A DNA stretch of 64,000 nt from positions 1 through 64,000 of the forward strand of contig NZ_QJJQ01000011.1 of assembly GCF_003201975.1 (NCBI RefSeq), written 5' to 3'. The notes below the pieces were generated by a model. It saw only the letters and a program-made list of their open reading frames with translations. It did not search any database and was not told the origin of the DNA. Shown here one piece after another: positions 24,988 to 31,920 of the stretch (positions within the stretch are counted from its first letter, which is position 1; every line of letters starts with the position of its first letter). Both the position numbers and the translations under genes were made by a program. The DNA comes from Pseudogracilibacillus auburnensis (GTDB lineage: Bacteria; Bacillota; Bacilli; Bacillales; Amphibacillaceae).

Positions 24988-27041
24988 CTCGGTATGGTAA
25001 TATAAATTTTAACATTCTCCGGTATTTGCGTTTCAAATTCAATTTCTCCTCCGTTACTCTTGATTCTTTCCACCATTCCCTTTAACCCAATCTGATCTTT
25101 GTTACTTACTTCCTCAAAATGAAAGCCTTTTCCATCATCTAAGTAATCGATACATATTTGTTGATCTGACTCCCAAATCGTAACCGATACACGCTTCGCA
25201 TCCGAATGTTTTATTGAGTTATTTAATAATTCTTCTATCACCCTGTAGATAGCTATCGGCTTTTCATAATCCACAAAGTGATCATCAGATATATCTACCT
25301 CATAAATTAATTGGAATTCACCTTTTTGTTTAAATTGTTCTAATAACTCTGCCAAAGAAAAAGCTAATCCATTGTTAGATAAATCATTTGGAAGAAGTTC
25401 CGAGCAAGTTTGTCGAGTCTTATCAATAATGTTCTTTAATCCATTCCTTATTTCTACTAACTCTGGATGATTGTTTTGCGCAAGCTCATCTAACTTTCGA
25501 TAGATATATATTTGATCCTGTAAAATCGTATCATGAATGTCTCCCGCCAATTTTTTTCTTTCCGTTTCGGCAAAATGGAATAAAAAGCGCGAAAGTGAAG
25601 CCGAAGTTTTTTCTTTACTATTAGTAATTTGTTTTACATATTGCTCGTTCATTACAATATTTTCATAAGTAAGTCTAATATACGAACTAAACAAGATTAA
25701 CCAAGACTTTTCATTAATCGTCAATGATCTATCGTTTTGTTTTTCAATCCATAAATATTTGGAAATAGCATTGTTTTTTGTTAAGAAAATCCCAAGAGAT
25801 CTACCAATGTTAATGAACGTTTCTTCTTTATTATTTTCGATAGCTTGTTTTAATGACTTTTTGTTTACATCCGACTTTCCTACTAAATGTTTTAACTTAA
25901 TTTGTTCTAGTGAGTCTTGATAATCAATAACCGTGATTGTTGTAGTATTAAAATGTATTCCTATTTCGTTTATAATGAAATTTTCTAAATCTTTTAAGGT
26001 CATGATCCTAGATAGTTCTTCCCCTATTCGTTCAATAAATTGAGCATTATTTGATTTATCATGAAATAAAAATCTACGAAAATAAAAGTCAAATCGTTCT
26101 TTTACCAATAGATAAAGAATATGAAATACATATATAATGACAAATGTTTGGAAAATGGTAAAAATATGAAAGGAAGAACTTAATAATACTAAAACAATGG
26201 ATATAAATAATGAAGGAAATAATGCCATACCTCCATAATAAATGAACCGATTAAATACAAACGTAAGGTCTAATAATTTTTTTGTTAAAATTAAATAAGT
26301 ATATCCAAAAGGGATAGCAAAAAATGCAATTGCTGCTACATAAGAATCTATCCATGGTTCACCGAATAACGATGGTAAAGCATGTAAAAAAATAAATGGT
26401 CCGAATGCACATGTTGGAATGAATAACATCCAGAGTAAAAAAGTTTTATGTTGTTGTGTATGTTTGTTTATTAATAATCGAGTTATTTTTAGTAAAGGTA
26501 GAGAAACATTTATAAGAAAATAAAAAATAAATAATGTTCTTATAAAATTTAATGTGGGGTTTAAATTTAAAAATTTAATATTTAATGATATGTTCACCTC
26601 TAAAAATATACTAACAATATACAGAGAAGGTAGCATAAATAAAGTAATTAGATTAAATTTCTCAAACTTTTTATTGTGTCTTTTTAAAACTCTTTTATTA
26701 AATAATGTCTCTATTATAAATCTTTGAAAATAATAGCCGGACAACTGAAAAGTATAAACAAATATAATGATTGAAGTTATATCCTCAAAACCTGATTCAG
26801 AAGAATAGAAAAATGCTGTTGAACCAGTTAATAAAAAAATAATAAGGTATTTACTGGATTTATTACCACTTTGTATGTATATAATATAAGTTAATAAACA
26901 ACTTATTGCCGAAAACGAGAGTGGAAAATAAAGTTTGTCCCATAAAAATTCATAGTTTTGTTTTGTAATATGAACTATCATATAAACATGTATAAGCAGA
27001 TATATAATTACAAACAGAATATAGTAGTTTTTCTTTTTCAA
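24984..27041 (-). CDS. comP: ComP-like membrane histidine kinase
   Basis: 685 aa from TTG 27041, with AAGGAG 9 bases upstream. The N-terminal half has about ten TM segments with little extracellular sequence, as in ComP. Then comes a linker, a HisKA_3 dimerisation domain with His503 in GDIHDTI, and an HATPase domain (EELLNNSIKHSD as N-box, DDGKGF as G-box). Such kinases sense isoprenylated peptide pheromones. Genes around it are comQ-like, comX-like and comA-like. Confidence 0.85.
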   Translation of the reverse strand: MKKKNYYILFVIIYLLIHVYMIVHITKQNYEFLWDKLYFPLSFSAISCLLTYIIYIQSGNKSSKYLIIFLLTGSTAFFYSSESGFEDITSIIIFVYTFQLSGYYFQRFIIETLFNKRVLKRHNKKFEKFNLITLFMLPSLYIVSIFLEVNISLNIKFLNLNPTLNFIRTLFIFYFLINVSLPLLKITRLLINKHTQQHKTFLLWMLFIPTCAFGPFIFLHALPSLFGEPWIDSYVAAIAFFAIPFGYTYLILTKKLLDLTFVFNRFIYYGGMALFPSLFISIVLVLLSSSFHIFTIFQTFVIIYVFHILYLLVKERFDFYFRRFLFHDKSNNAQFIERIGEELSRIMTLKDLENFIINEIGIHFNTTTITVIDYQDSLEQIKLKHLVGKSDVNKKSLKQAIENNKEETFINIGRSLGIFLTKNNAISKYLWIEKQNDRSLTINEKSWLILFSSYIRLTYENIVMNEQYVKQITNSKEKTSASLSRFLFHFAETERKKLAGDIHDTILQDQIYIYRKLDELAQNNHPELVEIRNGLKNIIDKTRQTCSELLPNDLSNNGLAFSLAELLEQFKQKGEFQLIYEVDISDDHFVDYEKPIAIYRVIEELLNNSIKHSDAKRVSVTIWESDQQICIDYLDDGKGFHFEEVSNKDQIGLKGMVERIKSNGGEIEFETQIPENVKIYITIPR

Positions 27042-27100
27042 CCGATTCCACTCCTTACGTTTAGGTAAATAAGTATTCTAAAAGAAAAGAGGTGATTATG

Positions 27101-27265
27101 ATGATTATGAGTGCAGTAAATGAATTATTAGAAAAAGACAGTAGTCAACTTTCTCAAGTAAACGTTGATTCTTTTTCACTTGAAGAAATCTCTATTATTG
27201 AAGAAAGTATTAATCAAGATAAAGACGAAAATGTTAATTTTTCAGAAAAATATTTATGGCTGTAA
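27101..27265 (+). CDS. ComX-like pheromone precursor on the opposite strand
   Basis: 54 aa from ATG 27101, 5 bases after GAGGTGA (27089-27095); ATGs at 27098 and 27107 are in frame. Acidic body (EEISIIEESINQDKDE), ending SEKYLWL. ComX precursors are 50-60 residues, are not signal-peptide secreted, and carry a Trp near the C-terminus that ComQ prenylates; here Trp53 is next to last. Size, position between comQ and comP, and the Trp all fit. The strand does not: it is opposite to comQ, comP and comA, and its 3' end overlaps comQ by 32 bases. Confidence 0.6.
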   Translation: MIMSAVNELLEKDSSQLSQVNVDSFSLEEISIIEESINQDKDENVNFSEKYLWL

Positions 27266-28151
27266 AGAGTTGTTGTTTTAATCGATGACTTGTTTTTAAG
27301 TTATCAATACCAACTTTGAATTTGTTTAGAAATATTTTTATCACAATCGAACAGTAAAGCAGTGCATCACCGCTCATCAAATCCTGCTGAATTCTTTCTG
27401 CATCAAGATTTGATGAGCTATTTAAATAATAGTCTTTAATAGAATCATAGGCTTCATTTTTTGTATTTAAATAATAAATGATTGGCAAAGTCCTTTTTTT
27501 AGATAAAATATCATTTTTGATAAATCCATTTTTCATGTCTAAGACATCATTTCTTAATTGAAAAATGACCCCTAAATAATTAGCGTACTCTTTTATGCCT
27601 TTATTTATTTCATCATCCACTTTACCAGCACCTACTAAGCATGCAAGTCGTATCAATGATCCAGATTTCATATTACACATTTGAATATAATCATCTTCGC
27701 TTATGATTTCATTTTTCAAATCGATTTGTTGTCCATTTAATGACTGCAGCATAAGGTCTTTAATTTTTTGTTTGATCCACAGTGTCTCATTCACGCCTGC
27801 TATGCCATCCGTTTCTTGCAAACAAATGATTAACATTCCGACGACAATATTTAAATTAAATGCATCATCAACATTGCTCCACGGAACATCTTTTGCATCT
27901 CGATCTTGAATATCATCCAGTATATCGGATGCAAGTATAATTAATTCGACAATAGTCATCGCTTTCATTTTATGAATACTATTTTTATTTTCTCTAAAAA
28001 TATCAAAATGAATTTCAGTTAATTTAGCAAAATTAATAGACTGATTAAACTTAAATTCTACATAACGTTTCGCATCAACTCTTAAACTATCTTCCATAAA
28101 CCCTTTATCGATAAATTTACATGCTGTATCAATTAATCTCTCTCTAGGCAT
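27234..28151 (-). CDS. comQ: ComQ-like isoprenyl transferase
   Basis: 305 aa of the polyprenyl-synthase fold. First aspartate-rich motif DDIQD at 79-83; the second is altered to NDVLD (in LRNDVLDMKNGF), as is usual in pheromone-modifying ComQ proteins. It would attach a farnesyl or geranyl group to the Trp of the ComX peptide. AAAGGGGG precedes the start. A broken fragment of a second copy lies at 30231-30375. Confidence 0.85.
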   Translation of the reverse strand: MPRERLIDTACKFIDKGFMEDSLRVDAKRYVEFKFNQSINFAKLTEIHFDIFRENKNSIHKMKAMTIVELIILASDILDDIQDRDAKDVPWSNVDDAFNLNIVVGMLIICLQETDGIAGVNETLWIKQKIKDLMLQSLNGQQIDLKNEIISEDDYIQMCNMKSGSLIRLACLVGAGKVDDEINKGIKEYANYLGVIFQLRNDVLDMKNGFIKNDILSKKRTLPIIYYLNTKNEAYDSIKDYYLNSSSNLDAERIQQDLMSGDALLYCSIVIKIFLNKFKVGIDNLKTSHRLKQQLFTAINIFLKN

Positions 28152-28388
28152 TCAAATCCCCCTTTCATTTTATATTAGCATAAATTTTAGTATAATCTCA
28201 TTTTTTTACAATTTTATTATATTTATGTAAACCGTTTTTTTAAGGAATCTAGTAAATTAAAACGAATAGCAAGCAATGGTTGAATAGATATTCACAAATA
28301 CCTTCCAATTACTTTATAATGGCGGTTTTTAACAAATTGTACTAGAAGTTTGATGCCCTAAATAATTCGCTCATGATTTGCCGATTTT
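28152..28388. other. Region between comQ and module E4
   Basis: It holds the comQ promoter region (AT-rich, with a TTGTAA and several TATA-like boxes on the - strand, none decisive). No gene seen. Confidence 0.4.
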
Positions 28389-28466
28389 TTTAGGAAACCT
28401 CTAAATTATTGCTTAGTAATTTCAGTGGTTTTTTACGGAAAATACGGTTGAAAATAATGGTATGAT
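28389..28466 (+). promoter_or_regulatory. Composite promoter module E4
   Basis: TTTAGGAAACCTCTAAA dyad (28389-28405), 31 bp, ACGGAAAATAC (core 28437-28445), 15 bp, -10 TATGAT (28461-28466). It points toward the first peptide/immunity cluster; the first ATG is about 50 bases beyond the predicted start. Confidence 0.85.
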
Positions 28467-28522
28467 GTAATTAAGATTATTTGATAATTTTTTTGGTGAT
28501 GGATCGGATAGGGAAAAATAAT

Positions 28523-28654
28523 ATGATATTGTTCAAAATATTATTAGTTGCCTCTTGTTCTTCTTTTGATCACTGTACGGGAATCAATGAATCTATCTTA
28601 AATATCACAAGTAATAAAAAATTATCTCGCGTAATTTCGATGCAAAAATGGTAG
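28523..28654 (+). CDS. 43-aa peptide, first ORF after module E4
   Basis: Begins MILFKILLVASCSSFDHC, a short hydrophobic start with two Cys, and ends SRVISMQKW with a C-terminal Trp. The ribosome site (GGATAGGG, about 10 bases away) is weak. Its position behind E4 matches the peptide genes behind E1 and E6, and a Trp at the C-terminus in a comQ locus is worth noting. No family recognised; may not be translated. Confidence 0.35.
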   Translation: MILFKILLVASCSSFDHCTGINESILNITSNKKLSRVISMQKW

Positions 28655-28684
28655 TTATGCAAAAATGGTAGTTATGCGAAAATG
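28641..28684 (+). repeat. Tandem 17-bp repeat
   Basis: TGCAAAAATGGTAGTTA occurs twice in a row (28641-28657, 28658-28674), with a third partial copy TGCGAAAATG. The first copy contains the stop of the 43-aa ORF, so slippage here would change its C-terminus. Confidence 0.85.
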
Positions 28685-28706
28685 AAAATTCAAAATTAAA
28701 ATACTC

Positions 28707-28733
28707 TACACCAACTCCAGAAGGGTTGGTGTA
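28707..28733 (+). terminator. Hairpin after the 43-aa ORF
   Basis: Perfect 9-bp stem TACACCAAC/GTTGGTGTA with a 9-base loop. No T-run, so it may be a processing or stability hairpin rather than a terminator. Confidence 0.5.
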
Positions 28734-28838
28734 TATAGATATCACTAGATACGTCTATGCGATTATGTATAACTGGGGGCAATCCCCATTGAACAAGAAA
28801 AAAGATTGCTTACAGAAGATGAATTGGAGGTTTAATAG

Positions 28839-28934
28839 GTGAGTGATTATTTTCGTGTGATAAAAGAACGACCGTAAGACCTGATAGAATATAATGATAT
28901 TATAAAAAAATATAAATTTAATAAAAGTCCTTGA
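28839..28934 (+). pseudogene. Small acidic/basic protein with in-frame stop
   Basis: GTG 28839 is 8 bases after GGAGG, an ideal ribosome site. It reads VSDYFRVIKERP, a TAA, then DLIEYNDIIKKYKFNKSP and TGA. Restoring one codon gives a 31-residue product. No family recognised. Confidence 0.5.
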
Positions 28935-29006
28935 ATAACATAACAATAGTATGTAGAATTATACATAATTGTTATATTATTCAAATTATTAATTGATGAG
29001 GGTGAA

Positions 29007-29442
29007 ATGTTAGAAGAATCTTTTATTATGCTTATCGTTATGGTTATTTTACTTGGTAGTTCGGTCTCTTTTGGTAGTACAAGTTATGCTAGTGAAGCAA
29101 AAAACACTAACACTTTTATAGACATCGCTTATATTTATTAGATTTAGAAAATAATCAATATAAAATTGTTAATGAAGATAAAGGGAGTTACTAAGGTAAA
29201 GTTGCATTGGTGGGGAGCAGCTATTTAGTTGAGTAAAACCTTTGCTATAAATACATTAATAATTGATGTACCTATAACAGTAACTGGTCTTGTAAGTTTG
29301 ATTAGGACTGCTACAACAAGTGTTACTGGTCCAGAAGTGTTACTCTGGTCCAGTAATTGCAGCTGTGGCGGGAACGGCTGTTTCTGCATATGTTGCACAA
29401 TATGTTAGTTCTCCCATAGCCATAGGTGACAATTACAGGTAA
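29007..29442 (+). pseudogene. Broken secreted peptide gene (bacteriocin-like)
   Basis: GAGGGTGA precedes ATG 29007. A signal peptide (LIVMVILLGSSVSFGS, cleavage after a SYA-type site) is followed by a frameshift at the 44th codon, then more coding-like sequence: KLHWWGAAI, SKTFAINTLIIDVPITVTGL, a second frameshift, and VIAAVAGTAVSAYVAQYV to TAA 29442. A hydrophobic Gly/Ala/Val-rich mature part fits a membrane-active peptide. Directly followed by a two-TM immunity-like gene. Confidence 0.6.
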
Positions 29443-29482
29443 ATAAAGAACAATTCGTCCGCAGTAGGAGGTTATTTTCATC

Positions 29483-29668
29483 ATGCAAAAAGGAACCTTT
29501 TATCCAGTATTGATAATAATATGTGCGATGATATATGCTGGTACCATTTCTTGGATGGTGACTTCATTTATACCAATTAGTAACTTTAGAACAGTTCTTT
29601 TGTTTATCTTACTTCTTTTTGGTACCTTAGTGATGGTTGGTCTGCTTAAAAAGGCTAAAGAAAGTTGA
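29483..29668 (+). CDS. Two-TM immunity-like protein
   Basis: 61 aa; AGGAGG lies 11 bases upstream. Two hydrophobic helices (PVLIIICAMIYAGTISWMV and TVLLFILLLFGTLVMVGLL) and a basic tail. Small two-TM proteins directly downstream of hydrophobic bacteriocin genes commonly give self-protection. Its stop overlaps the next (broken) gene start (TTGA). Confidence 0.65.
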   Translation: MQKGTFYPVLIIICAMIYAGTISWMVTSFIPISNFRTVLLFILLLFGTLVMVGLLKKAKES

Positions 29669-29831
29669 AAGATGAATTAATTGTGTTTGCAATATTACTT
29701 CGTGTAACATCAGCTCTTTATCTTGATAATAAGTATTCGCTGATTTTTACGGATTGTCTTTATTATTAAGTTTGATAGCTTTTATTTTAGCCGTTAAATA
29801 TTTGAGGAATGGAAAACGTACAAATCATTAA
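29665..29831 (+). pseudogene. Second small membrane protein, one-base frameshift
   Basis: TTG 29665 overlaps the previous stop. It reads LKDELIVFAILLRVTSALYL, then loses frame by one missing base near 29735; the other frame continues FYGLSLLLSLIAFILAVKYL to TAA 29831. The restored product would be a two-TM protein of about 55 aa. Confidence 0.6.
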
Positions 29832-30091
29832 GAGTCATATAAGTATTTGATGCTAGTATAGTTTCACGGGCATTCTTAGTTAAGTTATTAAAATCAATTT
29901 TACCAGGGTGTGCCCGATGAAACCTCAAAATAATAATAACTTCATCTCAGCCTCTAACACAATTACTTTCTATCCTACTCTTTCCTAAAACACCAGTTAC
30001 AATGAAGTGATCAAATATGAGTGTGTCTGTATCTTTAAAAAAGGCAACGAAAAAAACTAATTTGATCGTGAGCAAAATGAATATGATAATA
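29832..30091. other. Region between the first peptide cluster and the MITE-like repeat
   Basis: No gene or RNA that I can support. Confidence 0.4.
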
Positions 30092-30231
30092 GTCCGTGTT
30101 TAAAAAGGATCGAGAAGTTCAAGGCGGCGTAGCTTTGAGGAACGGAGCGTATGCTTTTACATACGTGAGTACCGGAAAAGCCAATACAGGAATTCGATGT
30201 GTCATTTTTGTTGGACTTTTTGAACAACCTC
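30092..30231. repeat. MITE-like element with imperfect terminal inverted repeats
   Basis: About 140 bp, GC-richer than its surroundings. The left end GTGTTTAAAAAGGATC is complementary, with a few mismatches, to the right end GGACTTTTTGAACAAC. No coding capacity. It lies between the first peptide cluster and the comQ fragment and may have mediated the duplication. I believe similar elements recur in bacilli but cannot check. Confidence 0.6.
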
Positions 30232-30375
30232 TAAAAATATCAAAATGAACTTCAGTTAGTTTTAGCAAAATTGAATAGACTGATTAAACTTAAATGCTAT
30301 ATAATGTTTCGCATTAGCTTTCACACTTTCTTCCATAAACCAAACCCTTTATCGATAAATTTAATTGTCATGTTA
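30231..30375 (-). pseudogene. Fragment of a second comQ gene
   Basis: Matches 27993-28135 of comQ (codons for about residues 6-53) with roughly 85% identity by eye, including the ends CTAAAAATATCAAAATGAA and CCTTTATCGATAAATTTA. It carries indels and has no ORF. It sits directly upstream of module E5, as comQ sits upstream of E4, so the comQ-module-peptide block was duplicated. Confidence 0.9.
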
Positions 30376-30421
30376 AAACTATTACCTACTTCATTTATAA
30401 AGAGTTATCTGATTTGTAGTT

Positions 30422-30503
30422 TTTAAGGGATTTACCTAAATATTGTCTTTATACGTTTAGGGGATTTTTTTGCGGAAAATACAATTTAATAAAATGATAT
30501 GAT
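30422..30503 (+). promoter_or_regulatory. Composite promoter module E5
   Basis: TTTAAGGGATTTACCTAAA dyad (30422-30440), half-site GTTTAGGGG (30455-30463), T-tract, GCGGAAAATAC (core 30474-30482), 15 bp, -10 TATGAT (30498-30503). It drives the second peptide/immunity cluster. Confidence 0.85.
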
Positions 30504-30587
30504 TTAATTAAGATGAATTTTTTTATGGGTTTAAAATTCCTTCTTTCGCTCTACAATTAGGGTTCAGCTGATGAGGAAGTGGTTTCG

Positions 30588-30780
30588 ATGAATGATAAAC
30601 TAAAGTTGAATTTAATAAAATACATAAATTCATTCCCAGTTATAGGCTTACTTTCTAGTTTACTCTCTTTTATTTTATTTTTTGGAATTATCGGTGTAAA
30701 TGTATTGTTTAATGCCATTTATAGCATGGATGTTATTTTATGTAGCATTTAAATTAGTTTTAAAGAAATATAAAGATTAA
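30588..30780 (+). pseudogene. Small membrane protein, probably frameshifted
   Basis: ATG 30588 behind GAGGAAGTGG gives 54 aa (MNDKLKLNLIKYINSFPVIG, then a hydrophobic helix) to a stop at 30752. An overlapping frame from 30712 gives PFIAWMLFYVAFKLVLKKYKD to 30780, which looks like the natural second helix and basic end. A one-base shift near 30710 would join them. The 54-aa form could still be made. Confidence 0.5.
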
Positions 30781-30907
30781 AAATTGGTATGTATCCAGCC
30801 CTTAATTTTATTAAGAAGGAAGTTTTAATAAATACAAATTATTTATTATTGATCTTATTTACTAGCCCTTATGGTTTGCAATGTTTATACATTAGAAATA
30901 TTAGTAA

Positions 30908-31024
30908 TTGATAAAAAATAGCGATCCAAGGGGTCTAGGTGTTTTTGCTTCATCTTATGTTGCACGTCCACTTGTTATAGAAATAAACTGGGTAGGCCAA
31001 GTGTGCGAGGTTGGTAAAAATTGA
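30908..31024 (+). pseudogene. C-terminal stub of a peptide gene
   Basis: The open frame VFASSYVARPLVIEINWVGQ followed by VCEVGKN stops at 31024. It resembles the end of the broken peptide at 29007 (SAYVAQYVSSPIAIG). No ribosome site, and the signal-peptide part is lost. Its stop overlaps the TTG of the next gene. Confidence 0.5.
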
Positions 31025-31197
31025 GTCCATTAAAGCGGATATTGATAAGTTGTTTAATTGTAATAGGATTATTTTTCACAATTATTATATGGGTTAAACC
31101 AGGCGTGCTACAATCTTTTTTAGTTGGACTTACTATTTTTGTGGCTATTGTAATGACAAACTTTATCGCACAGAAAAGCGATCAAAAGAAAAAATAA
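31021..31197 (+). CDS. Two-TM immunity-like protein
   Basis: 58 aa from TTG 31021, overlapping the preceding TGA (TTGA), as the pair at 29665 does. Two hydrophobic helices (ILISCLIVIGLFFTIIIWV and FLVGLTIFVAIVMTNFIA) and the basic tail QKSDQKKK. It would have been translationally coupled to the now broken peptide gene. Probable immunity protein. Confidence 0.5.
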   Translation: MSPLKRILISCLIVIGLFFTIIIWVKPGVLQSFLVGLTIFVAIVMTNFIAQKSDQKKK

Positions 31198-31324
31198 AAA
31201 AGCGCTTGTCAAATGGGGATAAAGATCTTCTAAGTGTAGCCAATTCATAACCGTTGCTCAGTTTTGAGTATGACATACCTTCCCGCTTTTGGTTTTTTTA
31301 TCCGAAAATCTAATCCTTTTATCA

Positions 31325-31354
31325 GAGTGTTCTCATTGAGAATGCTCCTTTTTT
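31325..31354 (+). terminator. Intrinsic terminator after the second peptide cluster
   Basis: 10-bp stem GAGTGTTCTC/GAGAATGCTC (two wobble pairs), loop ATT, then CTTTTTT. The flanking sequence 31198-31564 holds no supported gene. Confidence 0.8.
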
Positions 31355-31564
31355 ACTTTTCTAAAACTAGTAGTGGAGGAGTGCTTTCTACAGTGTTCAT
31401 TGTGTACATAACTTTACGAATAGTACTACCATAAATGATCAAGTTGTTCCAGATGTTGAAAACTCCTAGTAAGAACACCAATAGCACCCAAATAGGTGGC
31501 CCATTGTTGTTTAAAAGTACCAAAACCTTTTAGGCTTCATTAACCAAAACAGAGGTGAGAATAC

Positions 31565-31801
31565 TTGAATCAAAAAACAGATTATTTTCTACCAACCCTA
31601 TTTATTATTTTGTTTGTAATAGTATTGATTAATAACCCCTTTGATAATGAACAAGTTAAACACGTTTCGTTTGTTCTATCTTTTATTGTTCTTTGTTTAT
31701 TAACTTACGTTTTTTACAAGAAACGGATATATAACATAGTTTTTCTCTTCATTTTCCTCCTATTTATTTATCTATTTTTCTTTATTAAAATTTTGATCTA
31801 A
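31565..31801 (+). CDS. Three-TM small membrane protein
   Basis: 78 aa from TTG 31565, with GAGGTGA 6 bases upstream. Almost entirely hydrophobic helices with the short polar piece NPFDNEQVKH and a basic turn YKKR. Last gene of the island before pheT. Possibly another immunity protein; no family recognised. Confidence 0.55.
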   Translation: MNQKTDYFLPTLFIILFVIVLINNPFDNEQVKHVSFVLSFIVLCLLTYVFYKKRIYNIVFLFIFLLFIYLFFFIKILI

Positions 31802-31819
31802 CTTTCCAGCTCTAAAAAA

Positions 31820-31860
31820 GGAAAAGTTTGTCTTCACGAAGTAAGACAAACTCTTCCATA
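31820..31860. terminator. Convergent hairpin between island and pheT
   Basis: Perfect AGTTTGTCTT/AAGACAAACT stem (about 31827-31853) flanked by A- and T-rich sequence, usable from both directions. Confidence 0.7.
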
Positions 31861-31920
31861 ATAATATTCTATACTATTTAATTAAATTGCACTTATCCAT
31901 CACTCTATGAGTGGTTAGTT

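Noticed and set aside
28755-28946. 63-aa ORF on the - strand
   Set aside because: No ribosome site, composition of translated AT-rich DNA, and it covers the better-supported + strand ORF at 28839.
24163-30503. Modules E1-E8 as a classical ComA box (TTGCGG-N4-CCGCAA)
   Set aside because: Only the TTGCGG half appears, in two copies, and the second half is not conserved. The shared architecture is different.
8835-31801. Prophage
   Set aside because: No integrase, terminase, portal, capsid or lysis genes in the island.
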